A stretch of 64,000 bases of DNA from Stenomitos frigidus ULC18 (GCF_003003795.1 NZ_PVWK01000008.1:1-64000); one strand, 5' to 3'; shown: positions 27,608 through 36,450, counted from the stretch's first letter. Program-made: numbers and translations. Notes: generated by a model from the sequence alone, not told the origin.

Positions 27608-28615
27608 ATGGAATACCGCATTCTGGGTGGAACAAACCTGAAGGTTTCTGCGATCGCAGTCGGCACCTGGCAATTAAGCGGCCCCATCAACCTGGACGGG
27701 AAAGCCGATGGCTTTCCCGTCCTTGGTCGGGAACAAGCAATCCGCTTAATCCATGCGTGTGAAGACTTGGGAATTAACCTCATTGATGCGGCCGAAATTT
27801 ATGGTGCGATGGGGGAAGGAGAGTGCCGGGTTGGTGCAGCACTGCAAGACAGACGTGATCGCTGGTTTGTGAGTAGCAAATTTGGGTTGCGCCAAGGCAC
27901 TCAGGGTGAGCGAGTGATTAATTGTCGCCCAGAGACGATTCGTACCAGCCTGGAAGGAAGTTTGCAGCGGTTACAAACAGACTATCTCGACTTTTACCTC
28001 TATCACAGTCCGCCAGAAAGTACATGGATGGATGCAGGCAAGGACGTTTTGGAGACCTTAAAGCAGGAAGGTAAGATTCGTTTCTATGGTATTTCTACCG
28101 ATGATGATCAACTACTAGAGCAATTAGCTCGGCGACACGCCGTTGAGGTGGTGCTTTTCTCCCAGTCCCTGTTAACCCATAATCCAAAGCTGATGGAAGT
28201 AGTTCAGACCTACAACCTGGGTGGCATGGTGCGAGGCGTCTTTGAAGCGGGTTTGCTCTCTGGTAAGTACTTCCATCAGAAACAGCAGGTTTCTCGTGAT
28301 GATATTCGACAATCCTGGTGGGATAGTGTTGCTACAGAGCGCTATGCCGTCTACGAAACATTGATTCCAGAGGGCTTTTCCATGTCAGCCTTTGCCCTGC
28401 GCTATGTGCTGGATTTTGCGACCACTCACACTGTCGTACTGGGTAGCAAAACCATCTCAGAGTATCAGAATGCTCTACGTGCCTTTGACTTACCACCCTT
28501 AGATGCCAACACCCACCAAGCAGTGACACAACTCAGGCAAACTATTCAAAAACAACCGCTCAAACGGAGAGTGATGAATCGATTGAAGCGCCTCTTGCCG
28601 ATGTCGAATCGGTGA
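27608..28615 (+). CDS. aldo/keto reductase
   Basis: A 335-residue NAD(P)H-dependent reductase of the AKR superfamily. The catalytic tetrad is Asp60 (NLIDAAEIYG), Tyr65, Lys91 (FVSSKFGLR) and His133 (YLYHSPPES). The N-terminal beta-hairpin (YRILGGTNLKVSAIAVGTWQLSG) and the late cofactor region (VVLGSKTISEYQNAL) are typical. The basic C-terminus (LKRRVMNRLKRLLPM) is unusual. It is translationally coupled to the upstream PhyH oxygenase. Confidence 0.9.
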   Translation: MEYRILGGTNLKVSAIAVGTWQLSGPINLDGKADGFPVLGREQAIRLIHACEDLGINLIDAAEIYGAMGEGECRVGAALQDRRDRWFVSSKFGLRQGTQGERVINCRPETIRTSLEGSLQRLQTDYLDFYLYHSPPESTWMDAGKDVLETLKQEGKIRFYGISTDDDQLLEQLARRHAVEVVLFSQSLLTHNPKLMEVVQTYNLGGMVRGVFEAGLLSGKYFHQKQQVSRDDIRQSWWDSVATERYAVYETLIPEGFSMSAFALRYVLDFATTHTVVLGSKTISEYQNALRAFDLPPLDANTHQAVTQLRQTIQKQPLKRRVMNRLKRLLPMSNR

Positions 28616-28864
28616 GTTTCGAATTCAATACAGGGTAAAGATCGTACATCTGCTGTTGAAAGTACTTATAGCCTTGAGGTTCAAAGTTGCTTCACGGTTA
28701 GCTTGTCCCTGAAGCATCAAGGCTACTAGACTTGTGTGCTAAACAGGCTAGATGATAGCAGCGATCGCACGAAAACTCTGCCCTTAGCACAATGTGAAAA
28801 CCGACCCAACTTGAGTCAATGCTGTGTCCTTAACTCTCCTTAACGTGGCATCGCTAGACATTAG

Positions 28865-29557
28865 TTATTCGGTCGGAAACCCAAAGCGGTAGCCTCTGCC
28901 ATACACAGTGTTGATCAAAGGCGGCCCACCATCTGCTTCAATTTTGCGTCGCAATAGCCGCACTTGAGCAGCGAGGGCATTGCTAGTGGGTTTTTCAACG
29001 CTGTCACCCCATAAATACTGATGAATTTGCTCGTGAGTGAGAATTTGGTTTGGGTGACGCATCAGGTATTCGAGCAACTGTGTCTCTTTTTCCGACAATT
29101 CGATCGCCCGCCCCTGTCGATAGGCAAGCTGATTACGCAAATCGAGTTCCAGATCATCAACACGCAGGCGTTGAGTTGGCACCATTGGCTCCAGGGCAGT
29201 TGGACGACGCAGCAGTGCACGCACTCTCGCTAACAACTCTCGCAGCTCAAACGGTTTAATGATGTAGTCATCGGCTCCTGCATCTAACCCCTGCACGCGA
29301 TCGTCGATCGTATCCTTAGCCGTGAGAAATAACACTGGTGTGGTGTCGCCACGCGATCGCAACTGCTGGCAAATCTCCAACCCAGAGTGTCGAGGCAGCA
29401 TCCAGTCGAGAATCAACAGGTCGTAATGCTCCTGCTGTGCTAATTGACTGCCGCGATCACCGTCGTAGGCCACATCCACCGCATAGCCTTCGCGCGTCAA
29501 CAGGAGGCCTAACGGATCGGCCATTTCGACTTCGTCATCCACTAACAGAATCCGCAT
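28865..29557 (-). CDS. OmpR-family response regulator (RppA-like)
   Basis: A 230-residue two-component regulator. The receiver domain has the acidic pocket VDDE, the phospho-acceptor Asp51 (LILDWMLPRHSGL), Thr in LFLTAKD and Lys in DYIIKPFEL. The C-terminal winged helix has LSEKETQLLEYLMRHPNQILTHEQIHQYLWGD and ends in the OmpR hallmark TVYGRGYRF. The DWMLP and DDRVQGLDAGADDY wording resembles cyanobacterial RppA. No histidine kinase gene is adjacent, so it is an orphan here. Confidence 0.9.
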   Translation of the reverse strand: MRILLVDDEVEMADPLGLLLTREGYAVDVAYDGDRGSQLAQQEHYDLLILDWMLPRHSGLEICQQLRSRGDTTPVLFLTAKDTIDDRVQGLDAGADDYIIKPFELRELLARVRALLRRPTALEPMVPTQRLRVDDLELDLRNQLAYRQGRAIELSEKETQLLEYLMRHPNQILTHEQIHQYLWGDSVEKPTSNALAAQVRLLRRKIEADGGPPLINTVYGRGYRFGFPTE

Positions 29558-29631
29558 AAGAGCGATTAGCCTTGAGGCATCAGCTTTCAGCTATTATTAT
29601 CGTGCTGTTCGACGACTGCTGAAAGCTTTTT

Positions 29632-30276
29632 ATGATTACCGTTGCACTCCCCAAAGGCGCTCTTCTAGCCGACAGTATCCGACTGCTAAAAGCGGTGGGG
29701 CTAGACTTCAGCGCGTTTCTCGATCCCACCAATCGGCTGTTGCAAATTACAGACCCAACGGGAACAGCAAAGGCATTGCTGGTGAGAAATTACGATGTAC
29801 CGGTCTACGTGGAATATGGTCAGGCGCAGTTAGGCATTATTGGCTACGATGTGTTGCGCGAGAAAACGCCGCCCGTCGCGCATCTGGCAGATTTAGGCTT
29901 TGGCAAATGTCGTATGTCAGTAGCGGTCAAGCAGTCTAGCCCCTATCGATCAGCGCTGGAATTACCGCTCTATGGGCGAGTGGCGTCGAAGTTTGTCCAC
30001 TGTGCCCGTGAGTATTTCGATAGCCTGGATTTGCCCGTAGAAATAGTGCCGCTCTATGGCTCAGTAGAACTGGGCCCGATTACAGGCATGTCAGAGGCGA
30101 TCGTCGATCTGGTCGCTACTGGCACAACGTTGCGTGAAAATGGCTTGATTGAAACCGATATCCTTTTTGAGAGCACAGCCCGCCTGATCGCACATCCACT
30201 CAGCTATCGCTTAAATACAGATCGGCTGCATGAGTGGATTGAGAAGGTGCGATCGCAGGTGGCGATCGCTGCCTAA
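29632..30276 (+). CDS. hisG: ATP phosphoribosyltransferase, short catalytic form
   Basis: HisG condenses ATP with PRPP in the first step of histidine synthesis. The 214-residue length and lack of a C-terminal regulatory domain mark the short form (HisG_S), which needs HisZ. Visible features are the start [31 protein letters not shown] and the PRPP-binding loop with [30 protein letters not shown]. Its partner hisZ lies about 1.5 kb away on the other strand. The gene is divergent from the response regulator. Confidence 0.96.
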   Translation: MITVALPKGALLADSIRLLKAVGLDFSAFLDPTNRLLQITDPTGTAKALLVRNYDVPVYVEYGQAQLGIIGYDVLREKTPPVAHLADLGFGKCRMSVAVKQSSPYRSALELPLYGRVASKFVHCAREYFDSLDLPVEIVPLYGSVELGPITGMSEAIVDLVATGTTLRENGLIETDILFESTARLIAHPLSYRLNTDRLHEWIEKVRSQVAIAA

Positions 30277-30382
30277 AGCTGCAATCGGGAGGGACGGCAC
30301 TGTAAAAAGGCTGATGGGCATCGGTGCTTGACGTCGGGACGATCGCGCTGGCGTCAACAGGTTTCTTGATCGCCCCATTCAC

Positions 30383-31114
30383 TTAAGGGGCTGTTGTTGC
30401 GCCCAGATACAGTTCGCCCACTTTAGGATCATTAAGTAAGTCGATGCCGCGTCCCTCAAACCGATCGCGTCCTGCTTCCAATACATAACCCCGATCGGCC
30501 ATTTCTAGCGCTTTGCGGGCGTTTTGCTCCACCAGTACGATCGCCATACCGCTCTGATTAATCCGCTTTACCTGTTCCAGCACAGTGTTCACCAGGATCG
30601 GAGAAAGGGCTGCGGACGGTTCATCCAGCAACAGTAAGGTCGGTTTGAGCATCAGCGCCTTGCCCAGCGCCAGCATTTGTCGCTCACCACCCGAAAGTGT
30701 CCCGGCGCGTTGTTTTCGCCGACTCGCCAGTGCTGGAAACGTGGCAAAAATTTCTTCCTTCAGTGGTTGCAGTGGTACATCACGTACAAAGGCTCCCATC
30801 TCCAGATTTTCTTCCACAGTCAACGATCGAAAGACGTTGGAGATCTGAGGGATGTAACCCATGCCTTGCTGCACAATCTGGTCAGACTTCAGCCCTACAA
30901 TGCTCTTGCCTTTGAAGACGATGCTGCCTGTATGAGGTGTCAAAAGACCAAAGATGGTCTTCGCCAAGGTTGATTTACCAGCACCGTTGGGGCCGATAAC
31001 CGCAACCAGTTCACCCGGATAGAGCTTGAAATTTACCCCTTGAAGAATGTCCAGGTCTTTGATGTAACCGGCGTGGACATTTTGTACTTCGAGCAAGGGA
31101 GAAGAGTCAGTCAT
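30383..31114 (-). CDS. ABC transporter ATP-binding protein, LivF type (branched-chain/neutral amino acid uptake)
   Basis: A 243-residue ATPase. Walker A is GPNGAGKST (41-49), the Q-loop follows in GYIPQISNVF, the signature is LSGGERQM, and Walker B is LLLLDEPSAAL. The start (LEVQNVHAGYIKDLDILQGVNFKLYPGELVAVIG) and the end (GEGIDLL-like FEGRGIDLLNDPKVGELYLG) are those of LivF. In cyanobacteria the Nat/Liv subunit genes are often scattered, which fits the absence of partners here (NatE is the likely equivalent). A run of GGCTAAA repeats lies just upstream. Confidence 0.9.
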   Translation of the reverse strand: MTDSSPLLEVQNVHAGYIKDLDILQGVNFKLYPGELVAVIGPNGAGKSTLAKTIFGLLTPHTGSIVFKGKSIVGLKSDQIVQQGMGYIPQISNVFRSLTVEENLEMGAFVRDVPLQPLKEEIFATFPALASRRKQRAGTLSGGERQMLALGKALMLKPTLLLLDEPSAALSPILVNTVLEQVKRINQSGMAIVLVEQNARKALEMADRGYVLEAGRDRFEGRGIDLLNDPKVGELYLGATTAP

Positions 31115-31503
31115 AGGAGTGAGTGAGGGGAAAAGAGACAGAGGGCTAAAGGCTAAAGGTTCGACTCAAAACTTACAGCAAGTTTCGTTTGAATCAGCTA
31201 TGTCAACTTAGGAATGAGAATTTAATCAAACCGACAATTTTGTAGGGGCTTAGCATTCGGGTAAAAGCGCTTGCCGTAGCCGAAGGCAACCCTGCCGAAG
31301 GCTAAGCCCTTACCGTGAGGATGACCGATGTTATTTAATCCACGCTCCTTAGTCTCGCTCACGTCTGCGAGCAAGATGTAAGTGCAAAGCACTCGCTCCG
31401 CGTTTCTTGTATGCCGCAAGGCTTTACGCACTTGACCCATTTGCAAACGGCTAAAACTCAAAACGTTCTTGTCACACCTCACGCCTCTCTTTCAACTCAC
31501 CAC
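31115..31503. other. intergenic stretch with REP-like direct repeats
   Basis: About 390 bases with no supported gene. It contains GGCTAAA tandem repeats near 31146 and two GCCGAAGGC units at about 31282 and 31299, a repeat style common in cyanobacteria. The ORFs in it lack protein features. Confidence 0.5.
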
Positions 31504-31731
31504 TCACTTTGGTGTTTCTTGTAGTTCCGGGCGTTCTTCAGGCACGATCGCACCTTCAACGGGACATACTTGCAAACAAATACCACAGTCAATACAGGTG
31601 GCGAAGTCAATCCAGTACCAATCGGTACCTTTTGTATTTTTGCTAGGGCCAGGATGAATACAGGCGACAGGGCAGGCATCAACGCAGTCGGCAACGCCTT
31701 CGCAGGTATTTGTAACGATCGTATGCGACAC
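31504..31731 (-). CDS. bacterial-type ferredoxin with two iron-sulphur clusters
   Basis: A 75-residue ferredoxin. The first motif has Cys10, Cys16, Cys20-Pro and Cys24; the second is a full CxxCxxCxxxCP (Cys46, 49, 52, 56). The spacing of the first set is like that of 7Fe ferredoxins, so a 3Fe-4S or 4Fe-4S centre plus one 4Fe-4S cluster is expected. The segment KGTDWYWIDFATCIDCGICLQVCPVEGAI is strongly conserved in cyanobacteria. It lies 88 bases after hisZ on the same strand. It is a soluble electron carrier. Confidence 0.92.
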   Translation of the reverse strand: MSHTIVTNTCEGVADCVDACPVACIHPGPSKNTKGTDWYWIDFATCIDCGICLQVCPVEGAIVPEERPELQETPK

Positions 31732-31819
31732 AGTGTTTCTCTAAGGGTTTTTGGTTTTTAGTGTTTAGTTGTTGGTAAGGCTGCTTCTAACAACTAAACA
31801 CCAACAACTAACTACTTTA

Positions 31820-33076
31820 TTATTGCTGGCTCACGGCTTCAATCACCGCTTTGCCATCTGGCTTTACCCAGGCGATTTGGGCAATACGGCGACCATACGC
31901 ATAGGCATGCGTTTCGGCGGGTGTGCGTGTGCCCAGGTCTAGTTCAACTCTAGCTGTGGTGTCATGGCGTAGCGTTTGGGCATAAGCAAGAGCAGCCGTG
32001 TATGCTTGTGGGCTTTCGGGCACAACCAGCCAATGGCTACCGGGAGTTTGGTGGGGTAGTTGGCCCGTTGGCAGCAAGACTTGATGGAGAGGCTCGATCT
32101 GAAGGGCAAAACCAATGCCAGGATACGTTTGCCTTTCAGGATGGTACAACCCTAAAAGCTGGTCGTAGCGTCCACCTTGACCGAGCACATACTGTCCCGC
32201 CTCGCTAGTGTTGACCACTTCAAAGACCACGCCTGTGTAGTAGTCGAGTGTACGGATCAGGCTGAGGTCGAGGATGAGAGGGTGGGGCGTGGGGCATGGG
32301 GCGTGGGGCGTGGGCTGGGAGGTCGGAGGATCGCTCTCTTGCAGCAGGTCGATGAGCGATTTCAAGTTATTCACAGCGTCCTGTTGAGAGGCATCTAGCT
32401 TCAGGGTTGCAAGGCGCTGCAAGACATCGGCGGGACGACCACGCAGGTCCAGCAGCAAGAGTGCGCGTTCGCGTAACTCTGCAGACATGGGGAGCGCTTC
32501 TAGCGTCATCCGATCGAGTCTCGCCAGCGCTTGTCGTACTTTGTCTCGCAAGGGCAGGGGGAAGACCGAAAGGAGCGATCGCGTGAGTCCTGCTTCACCA
32601 AGAACGACTGACCACTGATGTAAGCCCAGACTGCGCAGGCAATCGAGCAAGAGCAGCAACACTTCAGCATCGGCTAGCAGACCACCTGCACCAACCAGCT
32701 CCACGCCTGCTTGATAAAACTCTTGCTGGCGACTGTAACTGCCTTCCTGCGCTCGTTGAAACACATTGGCGTTGTAATACAGGCGCAATGGATGGGTCGC
32801 ACCGGCCATACGAGTCACAGCCGTGCGCGCGATCGAAGCCGTCAGCTCAGGACGCAACCCCAACTGCTCATCGTCTGAATCATGAAGCTGGATAACGGTC
32901 GATCGCTGAATCGCCCCGCCTGCCATCAGCGTCTCTAGCCGCTCCAGCGTTGAGGTAATGATTCGGTGATAGCCCCAACGATGAAACATTTGCTGAAGGC
33001 GATCTTCGATCCAGCGCTTTTGAGCCACATCCAGGGGCAGCAAATCTCTGGCTCCCGCTGGTGGTTGATACACCAT
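31820..33076 (-). CDS. hisZ: ATP phosphoribosyltransferase regulatory subunit, with a repeat insertion
   Basis: HisZ is a catalytically inactive histidyl-tRNA-synthetase-like protein that activates short HisG. Family features: PPAGARDLLPLDVAQKRWIEDRLQQMFHRWGY, RPELTASIARTAVTRM, FYQAGVELVG and the HisRS-like TLDYYTGVVFEVV ... GGRYDQLLG. Between about residues 245 and 270 is a Pro/Thr/His-rich insert (PTSQPTPHAPCPTPHP) encoded by five GTGGGGC heptamers at 32282-32316. The ATG overlaps the stop of the DnaJ-TPR gene by one base (TAATG), showing translational coupling. Confidence 0.93.
   Translation of the reverse strand: MVYQPPAGARDLLPLDVAQKRWIEDRLQQMFHRWGYHRIITSTLERLETLMAGGAIQRSTVIQLHDSDDEQLGLRPELTASIARTAVTRMAGATHPLRLYYNANVFQRAQEGSYSRQQEFYQAGVELVGAGGLLADAEVLLLLLDCLRSLGLHQWSVVLGEAGLTRSLLSVFPLPLRDKVRQALARLDRMTLEALPMSAELRERALLLLDLRGRPADVLQRLATLKLDASQQDAVNNLKSLIDLLQESDPPTSQPTPHAPCPTPHPLILDLSLIRTLDYYTGVVFEVVNTSEAGQYVLGQGGRYDQLLGLYHPERQTYPGIGFALQIEPLHQVLLPTGQLPHQTPGSHWLVVPESPQAYTAALAYAQTLRHDTTARVELDLGTRTPAETHAYAYGRRIAQIAWVKPDGKAVIEAVSQQ
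32282..32316 (+). repeat. five heptanucleotide repeats (GTGGGGC/ATGGGGC) inside hisZ
   Basis: Five consecutive seven-base units, GTGGGGC, GTGGGGC, ATGGGGC, GTGGGGC and GTGGGCT. It is the same type of array as in thiL but with a different unit. It encodes a Pro/Thr/His-rich loop of HisZ on the minus strand. Confidence 0.9.
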
Positions 33077-34026
33077 TATTTTTTCTTCCCGCCAAACAAA
33101 CCGAATAAACCACCACCCGCTTTATCGTCTGGTTTCTTTTCGGAAGTGCCTTTGGACGGTGCGGGCTTCCCTCCCCCCCCGGAAATCTTGTTAGCAACCT
33201 TTTGCACTTGCTCCAGGCGTTGTCTACCTTCGTGCGCCATAGTGTCTTGTGGGTTAAGCTGCAACGCTTTGTTAAAGTGAATTTTTGCCATTGTCCCCTG
33301 ATTTTGCTTCAGGTAGATCATACCCATCAAACTGTGGCAACGACTGTTGCTGGGATCAGCCTGTAGCCCTTCGCGTAGCTCCAAGGTTGCCTGGGCAAAA
33401 TTATTTTTCGCAATGTAGGCCTCGGCGCGACGGTAATATTGGTCCGCTGGCGATTCACGCGGTGGCGGTGGATTGGGCGCATTAATCGGTACTTCACGCG
33501 ATGGTGTGGTTGGAGTCGGCGTCTTTTTCTCAAGGGGCTTGAATTCACCCTTGGCCTCTTTCCGCATCAGGTAAACCAGATTAAGTTCGCTCAGTTGAGC
33601 CGTTAATTCGAGCATCTGGTCTAACTGCTCGTACTGTTTTGTCGCCAAATCTTTGAGCGCTGTGGTGTAGAAATGGTCAGGATTAGCCGCCGCCGCAAGC
33701 TGTTTTGCCAGATTGCTGAGCACGAGATCGCCCTGTTGCCGCAGTCCTTGCTGACCTTTCAGTTTCAGCACAATCATATACTCACTGCGATCGCGCTCCT
33801 GCGATAACCGTTCCCAAGCCGGATTCACCAGCTTTGACAACAGGTCACTGGCACGTTGTCGAGCCTCTTCCGTTTCTGAGGCACCGCTATCGGGGTGGAG
33901 TAGACGAGCAATTTTAAGGTACCGCTTACGGATGTCCTTAATTTCGGCATCCACTGGTACTCCCAAGATGGCGTGATGATCGGTGAAATCTAAAAGAAAC
34001 AGTCCGCGCTCGATTTGGAAAGACAT
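33076..34026 (-). CDS. J-domain and TPR protein
   Basis: A 316-residue co-chaperone-like protein. The N-terminal J domain starts LFLLDFTDHHAILGVPVDAEIKDIRKRYLKIARLLHPDSG; the HPD is present (LHPDSG), so it can stimulate DnaK. A helical middle follows, then a Pro-rich linker and two to three TPR units (ADQYYRRAEAYIAKNNFAQATLELREGLQADPSNSRCHSLMGMIYLKQNQGTMAKIHFNKALQLNPQDTMAHEG). A Gly/Lys-rich tail ends the protein. The frame is open to 34083, but the MSFQIERG start at 34026 fits the family. It is coupled to hisZ. Confidence 0.85.
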   Translation of the reverse strand: MSFQIERGLFLLDFTDHHAILGVPVDAEIKDIRKRYLKIARLLHPDSGASETEEARQRASDLLSKLVNPAWERLSQERDRSEYMIVLKLKGQQGLRQQGDLVLSNLAKQLAAAANPDHFYTTALKDLATKQYEQLDQMLELTAQLSELNLVYLMRKEAKGEFKPLEKKTPTPTTPSREVPINAPNPPPPRESPADQYYRRAEAYIAKNNFAQATLELREGLQADPSNSRCHSLMGMIYLKQNQGTMAKIHFNKALQLNPQDTMAHEGRQRLEQVQKVANKISGGGGKPAPSKGTSEKKPDDKAGGGLFGLFGGKKK

Positions 34027-34180
34027 GGTGCAATCCGTTTGTCTACCGTGGAAATTCCTTCTAGTGTAATACCGACTGAGCAAGCTGCACGCTAGCGTAG
34101 TCTACCAAACTTTCAGAAAATAAATGCTTTTTGCCCTTTGAACGCCTCAAAAAAGCGATCGGCCATAGGCAGGGATAGCC

Positions 34181-34212
34181 CTACTCCCTACTCCCTACTC
34201 TCCACTCCCCAC
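34181..34212 (+). repeat. heptanucleotide repeats (CTACTCC) at the end of the inositol-phosphatase gene
   Basis: Four seven-base units (CTACTCC, CTACTCC, CTACTCT, CCACTCC). The stop codon of the gene on the minus strand (34188-34190) lies inside the array, and the last codons (GVESRE) are written by it. Confidence 0.85.
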
Positions 34213-35024
34213 GTCCCTAACGGCGGTACCTCTTGCAACGCCTGACTTAAGCTAGGGTGCAGTTGACCGTTCGTTGCCAAAATCCGCCCAGTGTTAATGT
34301 CCATTGGGCTCCGATCGTAAGCCGTCACCAGCCCTCCCGCTTCCTCAACCAGCACAATACCAGCAGCAATATCCCAGGGCGATAGTCCTCGCTCCCAATA
34401 GCCATCCAGGCGACCAGAAGCAACATAGGCCAGATCTAAGGCAGCAGAACCACCACGCCGTACACCCTGAGTCAGATGGGTGAGGTAACAGAACTCGGCA
34501 TAGTTGTTGTCTGTTGTTTGGCGACGATCGTACGCGAAACCGGTGACCAGTAGACTCTTTTCCAGAGCGGCTGTCTTAGAAACCCGAATCGGACGGCGAT
34601 TGCACGTTGCACCTAAGCCCTTAGCCGCACGGAACAATTCCTGCCGAGAGGGATCAAAGATTGCGCCCACTTGAGGCACTCCATTGATTAGCAAACCGAC
34701 TGAAACGGCTGAGACGGGATATTGGTGTGCATAGTTGGTTGTTCCATCCAGCGGGTCGATCGCCCATAGATAAGCGCTTTCCTGATTGCCTAACTTGCCG
34801 GATTCTTCAGCCAGAATGCTGTGCTCTGGCACATGACGGCGCAAAACCTCTAGGATCGCTGCCTCTGCGGCCTTATCTGCCTCTGTCACCAGATCGCCGG
34901 GGCGTCCCTTTTCTTCGATCGCGTGCAGGTTTCCCCAGTAAGCCTGCAAAAGAGCACCCGCGGCCATTGCCGCTTCTGTAGCCACGTCAAGAAAAATTTG
35001 GAGTTGATTCACGTCAGAAATCAT
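34188..35024 (-). CDS. suhB: inositol monophosphatase family protein
   Basis: A 278-residue Mg2+-dependent phosphatase. Metal-binding motifs are present: ILAEESG, WAIDPLDGTTNYAHQYP (the DPLDGT signature) and LSPWDIAAGIVLVEEAGGLVT (the WDxAAG signature). The N-terminal helix region ATEAAMAAGALLQAYWG and GDLVTEADKAAE are typical. It likely dephosphorylates inositol-1-phosphate or a related sugar phosphate. The C-terminal tail GTWGVESRE is encoded by a heptamer repeat array that also provides the stop codon. Confidence 0.92.
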   Translation of the reverse strand: MISDVNQLQIFLDVATEAAMAAGALLQAYWGNLHAIEEKGRPGDLVTEADKAAEAAILEVLRRHVPEHSILAEESGKLGNQESAYLWAIDPLDGTTNYAHQYPVSAVSVGLLINGVPQVGAIFDPSRQELFRAAKGLGATCNRRPIRVSKTAALEKSLLVTGFAYDRRQTTDNNYAEFCYLTHLTQGVRRGGSAALDLAYVASGRLDGYWERGLSPWDIAAGIVLVEEAGGLVTAYDRSPMDINTGRILATNGQLHPSLSQALQEVPPLGTWGVESRE

Positions 35025-35196
35025 AAGATTAAAGATGAGGAATGGAGCCTTCTAGCGAACGCCCCGTAGGGACAGGTCCAACAACAAGATTAACGGCTAG
35101 ATGTAAAGACTCTGGTAAAGTCTGCCCCAACCAACGACTTTTTTTAAGGGAAAATCCTCAAGCTCCAGCTAGAGGGTAATGATTGGGCGTCAGCGA

Positions 35197-35766
35197 CTAC
35201 TCCCCACGCCCCACTCTCTCCTGCCGCCGCTGACTACGAAACTCTGCCGGACTTACCCGCAGTGGTTGAGCAGGGTTCCAAACCCCTAGCCCTAAGACTC
35301 TTGCGTACTCTTGGGCGTGGAGTAGCCGTTGATCATACTTGCTATTGGGCAGATGGGGGGTGACGATCGCGTAGCCTTTGGCAACCATCATTTCATTCAG
35401 CAGGACGCCATTCTGCCAGACGTAAGCCAGCCGCCGCCCGATCGCATCTCGTGGTTCTGCATCCGTTTCTAGCAGCACCGTCTGGTTGCGAAGCTGCTGC
35501 TCTAACTGTGCTTTTGCGGCTTCACCCCAGGGTTGCTGCCTAACATCGGGTACATCGATCCCTTCTAGCCTGATACGCTCGGTCACGTCTGGCGCTGCCG
35601 TAGTACCTTCCACTTCAAACTCACGCCCACTCATAATGCCCTTGACTGCAACTGTGAGCCCTTGAGACGGCACCATAGACTGGCAGGCTGTGAGCAACAT
35701 AAAGAGAGCCACGCTGAGTAAGAACAGTTTCAGCGGCTTCCCTGCAATCCAGTTTGAATGTTTCAT
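35197..35766 (-). CDS. thermonuclease (SNase)-like lipoprotein
   Basis: A 189-residue exported protein. The signal ends in a lipobox (LLTAC, Cys28), so it is likely lipid-anchored. The SNase-like barrel is visible: VKGIMSGREFEVEG, RIRLEGIDVPDVRQQPWGEAAKAQLEQQL, DAIGRRLAYVWQNGVLLNEMMVAKGYAIV, and YDQRLLHAQEYARVLGLGVWNP. The catalytic Arg/Asp/Glu set of staphylococcal nuclease looks only partly kept, so nuclease activity is uncertain. The last codons (RVGRGE) and the stop are written by GTGGGGC/A heptamers. It lies 16 bases after the ferredoxin gene. Confidence 0.85.
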   Translation of the reverse strand: MKHSNWIAGKPLKLFLLSVALFMLLTACQSMVPSQGLTVAVKGIMSGREFEVEGTTAAPDVTERIRLEGIDVPDVRQQPWGEAAKAQLEQQLRNQTVLLETDAEPRDAIGRRLAYVWQNGVLLNEMMVAKGYAIVTPHLPNSKYDQRLLHAQEYARVLGLGVWNPAQPLRVSPAEFRSQRRQERVGRGE

Positions 35767-35782
35767 TTTGAGCAGCGATGTC

Positions 35783-36151
35783 CTAATCTTCGTCGAGTGG
35801 CAAGCCTGCTTTTATTTTGCCCTTGCCGAAGTAGCGACCAAACTGCAGCTCGTAGACTTCATCTTCATCCTGGGTTTCCACTTCCAGATCAGACCGGGCA
35901 TAGCTAACGCACAGCAGTGCGTACCCTTGTTCCTGCAATTTGGGTGACAAGCCCATTGCTTCGGGCTGAAAGAGCTCTCCTGAAAGAACGCGAACAGCAC
36001 AGGTCGTACAGGCTCCGTTGCGACAGGCGAAGGGTAACGCAACCCCCTGGGCTTCAGCTGTATGTAAGATGTAGCGATCGTCGGGAACTTCGACCGTGTA
36101 ACGTTGGTTGGTGCGGCGATCGTGAATGCGAACAGTGTAAAAATGCGGCAT
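35783..36151 (-). CDS. fed2: plant-type [2Fe-2S] ferredoxin with C-terminal extension (Fed2/FdC2-like)
   Basis: A 122-residue ferredoxin. The cluster ligands are Cys43, Cys48, Cys51 and Cys81 in CRNGACTTCAVRV and ALLCVSY (C-x4-C-x2-C-x29-C). It has the extension EDEVYELQFGRYFGKGKI ... GLPLDED, which marks the essential FdC2/Fed2 type of cyanobacteria and plants, reported to act in the low-iron response rather than in bulk photosynthetic electron flow. The frame is open to 36226, but MPHFYTVRIHD at 36151 is the family start. The SNase-like gene follows 16 bases on. Confidence 0.9.
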   Translation of the reverse strand: MPHFYTVRIHDRRTNQRYTVEVPDDRYILHTAEAQGVALPFACRNGACTTCAVRVLSGELFQPEAMGLSPKLQEQGYALLCVSYARSDLEVETQDEDEVYELQFGRYFGKGKIKAGLPLDED

Positions 36152-36330
36152 GAATTCAGAGTAGGCTTTATGAGCAAACGGACAGTGTAGACATGAGATT
36201 CTAACCCTGAGCTTAGCTAAGACCATTCACTCGTGATGCGAATGATTGGTTGCTGAGAGTCTTTGGTCTAAAGTCTACCTGTTTCTGCTAGGATAATTAT
36301 CCTGTGACTGTTAACGCAGCACGGTCTTGT

Positions 36331-36417
36331 GGAGAGATGGCCGAGTGGTTGAAGGCGCAGCACTGGAAATGCTGTTTAGGGGTAACTTTAACGAGGGTTC
36401 GAATCCCTCTCTCTCCG
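36331..36417 (+). tRNA. tRNA-Ser (anticodon GGA)
   Basis: An 87-base cloverleaf. The acceptor stem GGAGAGA (36331-36337) pairs with TCTCTCC (36410-36416), followed by discriminator G. The anticodon arm is CAGCA CTGGAAA TGCTG with anticodon GGA, and the T arm GAGGG TTCGAAT CCCTC. A long variable arm, as expected for serine, lies between. CCA is not encoded. The gene borders the accessory region and is the natural candidate for the landing site of the transposon whose right end lies at 45181. Confidence 0.95.
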
Positions 36418-36450
36418 TTTAAGGCGATTTTCGGCAAAGATTTTACCCTT

